Source of the DNA: JANRLF01 sp033762815
Lineage (GTDB): Bacteria > Bacteroidota > Bacteroidia > Chitinophagales > CAIOSU01
Reading direction: 5' to 3'
DNA: 64,000 bases
Assembly: GCA_033762815.1 (NCBI GenBank)
Contig: JANRLF010000004.1
Coordinates: 186,001-250,000, forward strand
Shown: positions 16,319-24,920 of the stretch, in pieces
Layout of the letters: the number at the start of each line of letters is the position of its first letter
How positions within the stretch are numbered: position 1 is the stretch's first letter
Notes under the pieces: model-generated
Database searches by the model: none
Seen by the model: only the letters and a program-made list of their open reading frames with translations
Told to the model about the DNA's origin: nothing
Translations under genes and position numbers: made by a program

Positions 16319-18328
16319 ATGAAAACTCTAAAATTCATTCTGCTCATTGGATTATTGCCCTTCCAGCTTTTTGCAGAAAATATAGACACCGCAACGGTAA
16401 AGGCAGGTTTTGAAAGCGCAAAACTGCATTTAGAAAACATGCTTAATGGCAAAGACAAAATGAGCTATGAAGAGGCTATATTCCAAATCGAAAATGCTTG
16501 GTGGGGAGGCGGAATTAGTAAAGATTCTTATAGTGAGGCTTTGGACGAGCACACAGCTCGCATTAAAGACCTTATTGAAAAGTATAAGGATAGTACTTAT
16601 TTAGATCCAGCAAGAGACTTATTAGAAACAAAGGGCGAAAAGAAACTAAAGTATGAAAAAGCCATTACTAACTACGCTATTTATAGGTACGTTACGACTC
16701 CGTCAGTATGGGCCCGGGGAAATCGCTTGATTTACCATACTGGTTATGAATACTCAAATAAAGACCCTATGGGTACTTTAGATTGGACTAATACCCAAGT
16801 TACACATCTAATTAACGAAAACACAGGTAATTGCTTCGCACTTGCGTCACTGTTTAAGATTATTTCAGAAAGATTAAAGTCTGAGGCAATGCTCTGTACC
16901 GCGCCGGGGCATATCTATATACGACATAAAGATGCAAAAGGCACTGCTTACAATGTTGAATTATCAAACCGCTCGTTTCCAGGGACAGGCACCATTGAAA
17001 CGCTAACTTATACACCTACTGAGGCCACTAAAAGCGGTATAACGCTAAGAGAACTCGACTTAAAGCAATCTATTGCGTTATGCCTTGTTTATCTTGCTAA
17101 AGGCTATGAATATAAACTGGGGATTAAGGACAATGATTTTATACTTTCTTGCGCTGAGACTGCTTTAGCTTATGATAGCCGCAATCTGAACGCAATGCTT
17201 TTAAAATCCGAAGTCCTAGAAACAAGGTTAATAAATTTAAAGACAGATTTAGCTAGCATTCAAAAAGAAAAAGCATTTATAGAATACCAAGCCTGGATAA
17301 CAAAGATTTTCGAGCTTGGATATAGGGAAATGCCTTTTGAAATGAAAAATCTGTTAATTAAGGGATGGACACGTGATACAATTATTCAACTCGCCTCGGC
17401 AGATCATACACCATCTCGCTTGAAACATCCCACATTAAGAGATACTCGCTATGCGGGATTATCATGGGGTCTTTTTGACGAGGAGATAAGAACCAAGCCG
17501 TTAGAGCGATACGGAAACACAGTATTTGACACCAGGGCAAAAAAGATTGTTGCATTTTTACAGGACGATATACTTTACAACCAGTATAACTTTGACCCGA
17601 TTGTTTTTGCCTGGAGCATTGATCCATTAGCCCACAAGTTTCCGCATCAATCACCTTATAGTGCCTTCGGTAATAATCCGATTTACAATATTGACGTGGG
17701 AGGAGCATTTCAATACCCTGCAAAGGACGCGGCTGCTTATACACGAGATTATCCAATGATTACGCTCTACTTGGCTAAACATGTTCAATATGACGTAAAG
17801 AAAAGCCCTATTATACAAGATGCGGTAACTAGAAATACATATGGAGGTTATTCAAAGCAGGAGTTAATTTGGAAAGTAGCCGCTTGGGATAAAGGCCCTG
17901 AAATTTCATTTGTCGAAGGGCTGGCAGAACGAACTGGCGCATACGGGCATACGCTTGACGGAAACCGTATTGAAATTGACGCAGGTTTTGCTTCCGCGAT
18001 GAACAACATATTAGCAGATAAAAACGCCAGCGCTAAAGACAAACAGGCAGCCATGACGTCGTTTTTTTCCACATTACTTGATGAAACAACGCACACGGGA
18101 GACTTAAAGAATGGCTCCTCCCGTTCCGCACCGGAAGTAGGCAAAGACGCCACATTAGAAATTTTCCGGGGTGAGCAGATGAAGGTAGACGGTAGTACAA
18201 TATGGGTTGACCAGTTGAATGATGACGACCCGACAAATAGGTCTGATCTGTCTGGAACAAAAATCATTGTCGATAGGAAAATACAACAAGGAAAAACAGA
18301 GGTATTACCAACAGTCCCGCAACAATAA
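16319..18328 (+). CDS. Secreted transglutaminase-like / RHS-core protein with C-terminal domain (polymorphic-toxin-like)
   Basis: 669 residues from ATG 16319, with signal peptide MKTLKFILLIGLLPFQLFA. Residues ~25-330 parallel the preceding gene: LENMLNGKDKMSYEEAIFQI, then a transglutaminase-like core with Cys in NTGNCFALASLF (~172) and His in APGHIYIRH (~198). About residues 410-460 carry an RHS repeat-associated core (FAWSIDPLAHKFPHQSPY, then GNNPIYNID). In Bacteroidota this core usually precedes a variable toxin domain. The remaining ~210 residues are of unknown fold, with SFFSTLLDETTHTG near 580-595 and a polar Pro/Gln tail. The gene starts 11 bases after its paralogue. Whether it is a toxin is inference; the following genes would be candidate immunity or anchoring partners. 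Confidence 0.72.
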   Translation: MKTLKFILLIGLLPFQLFAENIDTATVKAGFESAKLHLENMLNGKDKMSYEEAIFQIENAWWGGGISKDSYSEALDEHTARIKDLIEKYKDSTYLDPARDLLETKGEKKLKYEKAITNYAIYRYVTTPSVWARGNRLIYHTGYEYSNKDPMGTLDWTNTQVTHLINENTGNCFALASLFKIISERLKSEAMLCTAPGHIYIRHKDAKGTAYNVELSNRSFPGTGTIETLTYTPTEATKSGITLRELDLKQSIALCLVYLAKGYEYKLGIKDNDFILSCAETALAYDSRNLNAMLLKSEVLETRLINLKTDLASIQKEKAFIEYQAWITKIFELGYREMPFEMKNLLIKGWTRDTIIQLASADHTPSRLKHPTLRDTRYAGLSWGLFDEEIRTKPLERYGNTVFDTRAKKIVAFLQDDILYNQYNFDPIVFAWSIDPLAHKFPHQSPYSAFGNNPIYNIDVGGAFQYPAKDAAAYTRDYPMITLYLAKHVQYDVKKSPIIQDAVTRNTYGGYSKQELIWKVAAWDKGPEISFVEGLAERTGAYGHTLDGNRIEIDAGFASAMNNILADKNASAKDKQAAMTSFFSTLLDETTHTGDLKNGSSRSAPEVGKDATLEIFRGEQMKVDGSTIWVDQLNDDDPTNRSDLSGTKIIVDRKIQQGKTEVLPTVPQQ

Positions 18329-18332
18329 TAAA

Positions 18333-18968
18333 ATGAAAATTTTACTCTATTTTCTGTCTACATTATGCTGCTTACCCGTAATAGGATACGGCCAGAAATG
18401 TGTAATAGCAAATTCCAAGGAAAACGTCTTATATGTAGGACTTGCTAACTCGTTAGACGTCGCTGTAAATGGGTATAAATGCAAAGACTTTAGATTAACA
18501 ACAGATAACGGGAAATTAGAAACAACTGGTAACGTATGCAGTTATGTAATAGTTCCTGAGCAACAAGGAATGGCTACTATATCCGTCATTTCAAAAAAAA
18601 CTAAAAAAGTAATTGGAGTGGTTAAAATAAATGTAAAAGGTATTCCCAGTCCGGTTGCTATGATTGACCGTAGGGGCGGAGGATTAATAGGTAAAAATGT
18701 ATTTAAAGCTCAACTTGGCCTTACAGCGGATATTCTAAATATGGATATAGAAGCACGCGTAATTGTTACCGGGTTTAATATGACACTATTTAGAAATAAT
18801 CAGGTTTTTTTGTCAAAGTATTGCGAAAGCAGTCGCTTTAATGATGAAATAAAAGCTGCTCTCAATGAAATTGAGGTAGGTGACAAAATCGTTTTTTCAA
18901 ACATTACCTATAAGGCTATTGACAAAAACGGACTAATTCAGCCTATTGAATTTACTATAAGCGAATGA
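18333..18968 (+). CDS. Exported GldM C-terminal-domain-like protein
   Basis: 211 residues from ATG 18333, which starts the signal peptide (MKILLYFLSTLCCLPVIGYG). Mature sequence resembles the paired Ig-like C-terminal domains of GldM/PorM: ENVLYVGLANSLDVAVNGYK, then a conserved IPSPVAMIDRRGGGLIGKN matching the GldM 'PxPVA..GG..GG' hinge, and VGDKIVFSNITYKAIDKNG near the end. True GldM is about 510 residues with a membrane anchor; here only the periplasmic end is present. It probably works as a periplasmic binding or adhesion module for the upstream secreted proteins, not in the gliding motor. The stop overlaps the next start (ATGA). Confidence 0.7.
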   Translation: MKILLYFLSTLCCLPVIGYGQKCVIANSKENVLYVGLANSLDVAVNGYKCKDFRLTTDNGKLETTGNVCSYVIVPEQQGMATISVISKKTKKVIGVVKINVKGIPSPVAMIDRRGGGLIGKNVFKAQLGLTADILNMDIEARVIVTGFNMTLFRNNQVFLSKYCESSRFNDEIKAALNEIEVGDKIVFSNITYKAIDKNGLIQPIEFTISE

Positions 18969-19324
18969 AGAGAGGGACAATATATGAGCTGATCATAGCA
19001 GTTTTATTTTTTTCATTAGGAGTTTTAGCCTGTTCCGATAGCGAAAGATTACAGCCAAAAGGCGTGGAATATATAATAGTGTATGTAAACCAAACTTTCC
19101 CTAACGCAGACTCATTTATTATATCAGACAAGACGCAAATTACAGGGTTGATCGATTTGATAAATTCTAGGAAGAGAGAACCAATTAAATTCTTTGCGTC
19201 TCATAGCCTACAAATACAATATGAGGACACAGTAAGAACTGTTGTTGTTTTAAATGACCTTTGCAAAATTGACGGGATTAGTTATAGAATGAAAGATAAC
19301 GTCAGCAAGTATCTGCATGAATAA
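18965..19324 (+). CDS. Small lipoprotein of unknown function
   Basis: 119 residues with a lipoprotein signal: IIAVLFFSLGVLACSDSE, Cys near 23. The mature part is about 95 residues, with alternating strands and short helices (IIVYVNQTFPNADSF, LQIQYEDTVRTVVVL) and no recognised domain. Translationally coupled to the GldM-like gene by an ATGA overlap. Position directly after a toxin-like protein makes it one candidate immunity or accessory factor; that is inference. Confidence 0.65.
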   Translation: MKRGTIYELIIAVLFFSLGVLACSDSERLQPKGVEYIIVYVNQTFPNADSFIISDKTQITGLIDLINSRKREPIKFFASHSLQIQYEDTVRTVVVLNDLCKIDGISYRMKDNVSKYLHE

Positions 19325-19410
19325 GTGATTTACTGGGATTGTCTCTTGCTGTGAACCATACTTTCTATATACTACTCTAACCTTGAATTATATCTAAGAC
19401 ACAAATTGTA

Positions 19411-19791
19411 ATGAGGAAAACTATAACTTTTTTATTTGCGATCTGGCTATTTGCTTCTTGTGAGGCCGACACGAACGGCTCTTCAGAGGTAGAAAATATG
19501 ACCCTGCAAGTAAGACTCGCTGTGTTGGACGGAGATTATACACCGGATACAAACGATATAAAAGTCATAAGAATGAAAACGCTGCTTGGCGACTTATCCG
19601 AGCTGTATGGGGAACCAAAGGATTCAATCGCTGACTGGACCAGCAGGGCGCAGGGTGTACTTCATGATAAGGGTATCCAGGAAACTAATTTGAATATCCT
19701 TGAAGAAATGAATAAGACTGGTAAAATTGAAAACACTCCCTACAGGGATGCGATTACCCTTTATGCTCTGATGCGTTCGAAAGGCTTTTAG
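19411..19791 (+). CDS. Small lipoprotein, hypothetical
   Basis: 126 residues beginning MRKTITFLFAIWLFASCEAD, a clear lipoprotein signal with lipobox FASC (Cys17). The mature domain is acidic and helical (SELYGEPKDSIADWTSRAQG, LEEMNKTGKIENTP). It is separated from the preceding lipoprotein by 86 bases and from the PLD-like gene by 13, so it may head a new transcript. No family recognised. Confidence 0.65.
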   Translation: MRKTITFLFAIWLFASCEADTNGSSEVENMTLQVRLAVLDGDYTPDTNDIKVIRMKTLLGDLSELYGEPKDSIADWTSRAQGVLHDKGIQETNLNILEEMNKTGKIENTPYRDAITLYALMRSKGF

Positions 19792-19804
19792 TTTAGAGTT
19801 ATAA

Positions 19805-20749
19805 ATGATCAAATTCTTAGATAATCAAAATATCTGGCCGGTAATATTTAAGCTGTCCGAAATTGGTAGTGCCGCCAAGGTCGCCGTTGCTTACATTGGA
19901 AAGGGTGCCTCCAATAAGTTAATGCTTAAAGCCGGTGACACTCTTGTTACCTGTATGAGCCTACAAAGCCTGCAATCGGGACAAGTTGATCCATATGAAG
20001 TAGAGAAGTTCATTAAACGCGGCGTCAAAGTATTTTCTAAGAGTTGCTTACATGCTAAAGTTTATGTCTTAGGTGATAAGGTAGTTACATGCTCAGCTAA
20101 CCTTTCAAGTTCTTCTGAAAAAAACTTAATAGAATCTGGTATTCTGACAGACGATAAAAAGTCTGTTTTGGCAGCTAGGAAATTCATTGACAGCAATTCA
20201 GAAACAATAGTAGATGAACCATACCTAATTTGGGCAAAAAGAAATTTCGTTTCATCTCACGGGCGCAACGGTACGAGATCAGATACTCCCACGGAAAATG
20301 CACAACGTTTTTGGCTTATGAGTACCGAAGATGCCTATTTGCCTGACGAGGCTTTGAACGAATTATCAGAAGCAAATAGTACCTATCAGAGCAAAATTCC
20401 CAACAAGAGAAAATTCTTTATTGATTACTTACAAGTAACGCCTGGAAGTAGTATGGCTATAAATGCAAAGGAAGGCGACAAACTGATCGAAATATATTCC
20501 GCTAACGGCAAGCTTAGAGTTCACGTACCTAAGATGATATTGTCCAATACCACTCTGTACTCTTACCATAAACCCGTTATACGAATAGCTGAGCCGGTAA
20601 AGGAAAATTCCTTCACTTGGCAATCGTTTAAATCCCATTTGACAAAAAGCGCCATTACCACAATTGGTAAGGTTACCGAGCGAGAAATAAAAGGTAAGAC
20701 TCTCGTAGCCATACAGACGTTTTTTAGCCGCCAGAATATTACACAATAG
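19805..20749 (+). CDS. Phospholipase D-like (single HKD motif) protein
   Basis: 314 residues, no signal peptide. An N-terminal PLD-type domain has strand VAVAYIGKGASN and the HKD-like motif CLHAKVYVLGDKVVTCSANL near 81-100, with a trailing Glu-Asn-Leu-Ile-Glu (ENLIESG-like, EKNLIESG). Only one such motif is visible, so catalysis would need a dimer, as in PLD-type nucleases. The C-terminal ~130 residues have no recognised domain. It ends at a terminator (20791-20824) before the nuclease-RecQ gene. PLD plus helicase neighbours recur in antiphage loci; a defence role is plausible but not shown. Confidence 0.72.
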   Translation: MIKFLDNQNIWPVIFKLSEIGSAAKVAVAYIGKGASNKLMLKAGDTLVTCMSLQSLQSGQVDPYEVEKFIKRGVKVFSKSCLHAKVYVLGDKVVTCSANLSSSSEKNLIESGILTDDKKSVLAARKFIDSNSETIVDEPYLIWAKRNFVSSHGRNGTRSDTPTENAQRFWLMSTEDAYLPDEALNELSEANSTYQSKIPNKRKFFIDYLQVTPGSSMAINAKEGDKLIEIYSANGKLRVHVPKMILSNTTLYSYHKPVIRIAEPVKENSFTWQSFKSHLTKSAITTIGKVTEREIKGKTLVAIQTFFSRQNITQ

Positions 20750-20790
20750 CGATTATCTGTCGGTTGCATGATATGCAAGTCAATAACAAT

Positions 20791-20824
20791 CAAGCTATAA
20801 ACACGGCTTTAGCTTGTATTTTTT
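20791..20824 (+). terminator. Intrinsic terminator after the PLD-like gene
   Basis: CAAGCTA (20791-20797) pairs with TAGCTTG (20810-20816), followed by TATTTTTTT. It lies 41 bases after the stop of the PLD-like gene and just before a possible -7 box (TATATTTG, 20825-20832) for the following gene. Confidence 0.6.
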
Positions 20825-20832
20825 TATATTTG
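20825..20832 (+). promoter_or_regulatory. Possible -7 box (TATATTTG) of the nuclease-RecQ operon
   Basis: Exact TAnnTTTG match 52 bases before ATG 20884. No TTG at proper -33 spacing, so moderate confidence. Confidence 0.45.
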
Positions 20833-20883
20833 TTTATAGGATGAGAAAGGAATCTTGGGTACACAGCTTGAAACACAGAATGA

Positions 20884-23800
20884 ATGAGAAAATACACGGC
20901 AAATTATACATATACAAACCCGAATTTTGTAATTCAAAATCTCATCACAAATCAGACAAATGCTGATTTGCTGCCAATTCTGTGCGTTGCTAAGAATATT
21001 TTACAACGTGGTTTTCCAACAATGCTTTCCAAGTACTTGCAATCTGAACTAGGCGAGATTCATAAACTTGACAATTTCAACGAGCGTTTTTTATTTGCAA
21101 CAAACCATACACCTGTTTGGAATGATACTATTAAAGGAGATAAAGAGCAGAATTACTATCCCGCCAAAGATTTCTTTCAGAAAATTATCCCAACTGCATT
21201 TGGCAAATATTCATTTATTCAATCCATACTCATACCCGAAATTGAAATTAATGAGATAGTTGGTGAAGATGATAGAAACTTTATTAACCAACAAGTTGAC
21301 TTTTATTTACCCCAAGCAAAACTCGTTATTGAAATTGATGGACAACAACACAAACTTGATGAGGTTACAAGAATCTCAGATGCCACAAGAGACAATTACT
21401 TATTAAACAAAGGAATCACGACAATTAGAATTAGTACGAAAGAACTAAAAAGTGGATCTTATGTAGCAAAAATTGAGGCAATCCAAAATCATCTTGAACG
21501 ATATGAGAAATTACTGAACTTCTATAAGGAAGCATGCCAAAAGATAGAAGAGAATAAAATAAGTGAGGAAGAAATCAACACAAAATTATTACCGACAGCA
21601 GTAATTCGCTTTCAAATTTTGATCATTGAATTACTTACTTATAACTACTTAACTTTTGGTGAGGACTGGAACTTCAATATTTTGTGTGTTGAAGATTTAC
21701 CAGGCTTTGCTGAATTAGCAATAAGCGATGTTCTGATCTGGGTAGATAAACTTTGGCAGTTAAAATATAAACAAGCACTTAATAAGCCCAATTTTAATAT
21801 TAAGATTACAAAAGACCCTAGTCAGTTTCAACCTACAACTAAAGCCGTAAATATTGACTTTTCATTATTTAAAAGATATACTGATGAAAACAGAAAAAGT
21901 GAGGACATTATTTTTGTTCGAACTGACTACTTTGATAAAATAAAGGATAAGAATTATTTTAAGGTTAGCACTTCCGAACCAATTGATTACAATATAACGG
22001 ACGAGGATAGGCCAACCTTAGAATTCTTTCTAAATAATATTTTTTCCAAGCCAGCTTTCAGAGATGGTCAATTTCCGATTATCTCAAATGCTCTAAATAG
22101 AAAAGACACAATTGGTCTTTTACCAACAGGAGGAGGAAAATCTTTGTGTTATCAATTACCTTGCTTACTACAGCCCAGTATCAATTTTGTAGTATGTCCA
22201 ATTAAGTCACTGATGTATGATCAGAATGACAATTTGGTTAAGGCACTTATCACTAACGTTAATTTCATTACTAGTGATATAGCTGCAGAAGAACGGCGAG
22301 AAATAGAAATGAACTTTGAGCGAGGACAATACTTGTTTGTTTGGATTTCACCTGAAAAATTTCAAATACCAAGTTTTAGAGAGAAAATAAGTTCCATCGT
22401 TGCTAATTTTTCGATTGCTTATGCTGTGGTAGATGAAGTACATTGCCTTTCGGAATGGGGTCACGACTTCAGAACTTCTTACCTAAACCTGGCAAAAACG
22501 ATAGATAAATTAAGCCCGAGAGATGCAAAAGGCGAAGGGAAAATCAAATTTATCGGTTTGACAGCGACAGCCTCTGTTAATGTATTAAAAGACATAAAAA
22601 TTGAGTTTTCAAGAAGAAAACAACGCTTGGAAGATGAAAATATCAAATCGCTTTTAGACTATAGCCGAAAAGAATTGCAATTTGAAGTCATTAATGACAA
22701 TGGTAACAAAAGTGACAAGCTTAAAGAATTACTGACTCAACTAAAGGACACCGAAGGATTCACGGAAACAACTGAAAAAGCCGGTTTGGTCTTTACCCCT
22801 AATGTAAATGGCACTTATGGTTGTTATACCGTTGCGAATACATTAAGCTCCCTATTTCAAAATAAAGTCGGTTGGTTTTCCGGTGATATCCCTAAAGTCG
22901 ATGAATTAGACCAGAATGGTAATAGAACAGGCAGAAAGCTAGACCTAATGCCGAGAGATGAATTTAACAAACATAAACAACAGGTACAAAAAGACTTTAA
23001 AAATGATAAGTTCCAACTCTTGGCAGCAACTAAGGCTTTCGGAATGGGAATTGATAAGCAGAACGTCTTTTACACTTTTCATTATGGTTTACCAAGTTCT
23101 GTAGAGGCCCTCTATCAGGAAGCAGGAAGAGCCGGACGCTGGGACAAGCGTGATGATGAAAATAAAACCAAAGTAGGCAAATGTTATGTACTGCTCTCTC
23201 CCGAAACTCATGAACAAGAAAAAGTTGAACGACTTTTTCATAAAGACACAACGTTTGCTGAGATTAAAGCAATCAGTGATGAAGTAGGTTTCGCAGGAAA
23301 AGATATTTTTAAGCAAATTTTCCTTTTTGTCCAAGGACAGAATGATATTGAAAAGGATTTTGAAATCATTTTGGCTATCGTCAGTAATTACTTCGAGCCG
23401 AGTTCCAAAATCAGAATTTTTTGGAATGAAGCATATTTAAGATTAAAAATCAGTGCTGCAACCCTGCAAAAAGCAATTTATCGTCTAAGCCTCTTAGGCA
23501 TTGTTTATGATTGGACAACTAATTTCATTGACCATTATGAAGTTCACTTTAAATCCCTGGATGCTAATCTCATAACCCAAAGTGTTTCTGATTATATCAG
23601 TAAATACGAACCTAACACAGATGTAAAAAGTGACCTGGAGAAGATTGATAAAATCAGCACTTTAGAAAAGGCCACATGGTATCTGCTGAACTGGACTTTT
23701 GAGAACATTGCTTACAGCCGAAAGCAGTCACTTAAAACACTTTCCGATTGGTGTCGTGAGTTTGAAAATAGTGAAAGTTTCAAGAAGCGCTTAGATAGCT

Positions 23801-24315
23801 ACTTTGTTTTCTCTGAAACCACCTTTGTTCTTCAACATATCGCGGAAAATCCTACAGAGTATGCAAAATGGTTTGAGGTATTAACAACTAATAACCAATT
23901 TCTCAATGAAACGGAATTTCAAAAGCTGAAGGACAGTATTAGTAGATTTCTGGAAAGTTATCGAAATAATATGGGGCTAAATTTCTTAAGTGGGTTTGTA
24001 CGATTGGCATTGAACGAATATAACGATAGTGATGGTAAAATGCGCCTTGAAAGTGCATTGTCAGAAGTAAGAAGAGCGCTTACGACAGAACAGCAAAGCG
24101 ACTTCCTGTCCCGATTGAAAGTCTTAGGCAAACATCTTTCTGAGGATCAGAAGGTCGAACTCAGTCGATCTATTGCATTGTATAATCCGGAAATGCTGAT
24201 AGAGCTTGCGGAATACTATGATTTAGCGTATTTGCTAAATGATATATACTCAGAAAAACTAAAAAATTTAAGGCAACTTAATAAGAAATTGTATGAGCAA
24301 CTTGCAAAAATTTAA
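20884..24315 (+). CDS. DUF559/Vsr-like nuclease fused to a RecQ-type helicase
   Basis: 1143 residues. Residues ~135-190 look like a PD-(D/E)XK nuclease of the DUF559/Vsr type: INQQVDFYLPQAKLVIEIDG with QQHK and a following D-x-x-RD. The helicase core has RecQ motifs: FRDGQFPII near 393, Walker A LLPTGGGKS (~413-421), DEVHCLSEWGHDFR (~517-530), LTATAS, ATKAFGMGIDKQNV and QEAGRAGRWD near 746. The ~400-residue C-terminus lacks a visible HRDC domain. At 1143 residues it is about twice normal RecQ length. It should unwind DNA and cut it, typical of defence enzymes. Its stop lies 23 bases into the next gene, indicating coupled translation. Confidence 0.82.
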   Translation: MRKYTANYTYTNPNFVIQNLITNQTNADLLPILCVAKNILQRGFPTMLSKYLQSELGEIHKLDNFNERFLFATNHTPVWNDTIKGDKEQNYYPAKDFFQKIIPTAFGKYSFIQSILIPEIEINEIVGEDDRNFINQQVDFYLPQAKLVIEIDGQQHKLDEVTRISDATRDNYLLNKGITTIRISTKELKSGSYVAKIEAIQNHLERYEKLLNFYKEACQKIEENKISEEEINTKLLPTAVIRFQILIIELLTYNYLTFGEDWNFNILCVEDLPGFAELAISDVLIWVDKLWQLKYKQALNKPNFNIKITKDPSQFQPTTKAVNIDFSLFKRYTDENRKSEDIIFVRTDYFDKIKDKNYFKVSTSEPIDYNITDEDRPTLEFFLNNIFSKPAFRDGQFPIISNALNRKDTIGLLPTGGGKSLCYQLPCLLQPSINFVVCPIKSLMYDQNDNLVKALITNVNFITSDIAAEERREIEMNFERGQYLFVWISPEKFQIPSFREKISSIVANFSIAYAVVDEVHCLSEWGHDFRTSYLNLAKTIDKLSPRDAKGEGKIKFIGLTATASVNVLKDIKIEFSRRKQRLEDENIKSLLDYSRKELQFEVINDNGNKSDKLKELLTQLKDTEGFTETTEKAGLVFTPNVNGTYGCYTVANTLSSLFQNKVGWFSGDIPKVDELDQNGNRTGRKLDLMPRDEFNKHKQQVQKDFKNDKFQLLAATKAFGMGIDKQNVFYTFHYGLPSSVEALYQEAGRAGRWDKRDDENKTKVGKCYVLLSPETHEQEKVERLFHKDTTFAEIKAISDEVGFAGKDIFKQIFLFVQGQNDIEKDFEIILAIVSNYFEPSSKIRIFWNEAYLRLKISAATLQKAIYRLSLLGIVYDWTTNFIDHYEVHFKSLDANLITQSVSDYISKYEPNTDVKSDLEKIDKISTLEKATWYLLNWTFENIAYSRKQSLKTLSDWCREFENSESFKKRLDSYFVFSETTFVLQHIAENPTEYAKWFEVLTTNNQFLNETEFQKLKDSISRFLESYRNNMGLNFLSGFVRLALNEYNDSDGKMRLESALSEVRRALTTEQQSDFLSRLKVLGKHLSEDQKVELSRSIALYNPEMLIELAEYYDLAYLLNDIYSEKLKNLRQLNKKLYEQLAKI

Positions 24316-24877
24316 TCAAACTCTCGAAGATTTTAACCAAGAAGTTGAACAACTTAAAGAAGTTTCGGGCGCTTATAAAAAGTTGCAGCTATTAACAGAA
24401 ACGTACAATGAGATAATTAGACAATTTGAGGCAAATAGTAACACTCTTGATCGGCTTAATGAACAACAAAAGGCACAGCAAGGCGAGGTGTTAAAAAGTT
24501 TGACTGAAATAGAAAATATAAGTAAGCAAAACAAACAGGATCTGGCAAAACTTTTTGAAGAAAAGGCGGACCAAATAAGGAAAGAAAATAAAGACTTTTA
24601 TAAAGATCTTGAAAGTACAATCAAAATTAAACTTGACGAAAGCAAATCTCAAATCAAACAATTAATTGAAAACGAAAGAAACCAAATCAAACAAATCTTT
24701 GAAATTGAATTTGCTAAAAACACAAAAGAGCTAAGGCAAGTAATTGAAACTGAAGGAAACAAGCAGACAGAATTACTCCTTGCTAATCAGAAATCTATTA
24801 AAATTGCTGTGTGGATTATTGGAGGTGTTACCCTGATATTAGCGGCACTTGCATCGCTTAAATTATGGATAGTGTAA
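24293..24877 (+). CDS. Coiled-coil protein with C-terminal membrane anchor, partner of the nuclease-RecQ
   Basis: 194 residues: an almost continuous Lys/Glu/Gln-rich coiled coil (residues ~5-165, e.g. KQNKQDLAKLFEEKADQI) and one C-terminal membrane helix, IAVWIIGGVTLILAALASL. Tail-anchored topology would place the coiled coil in the cytoplasm. It overlaps the end of the nuclease-RecQ gene by 23 bases, so the two are co-translated. It may tether the helicase to the membrane or sense membrane events during phage attack; that is inference. Confidence 0.75.
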   Translation: MSNLQKFNQTLEDFNQEVEQLKEVSGAYKKLQLLTETYNEIIRQFEANSNTLDRLNEQQKAQQGEVLKSLTEIENISKQNKQDLAKLFEEKADQIRKENKDFYKDLESTIKIKLDESKSQIKQLIENERNQIKQIFEIEFAKNTKELRQVIETEGNKQTELLLANQKSIKIAVWIIGGVTLILAALASLKLWIV

Positions 24878-24920
24878 CGCCAGTTTCAAACTTCTAAGCA
24901 TATTCGTTTGACCTAGATGT

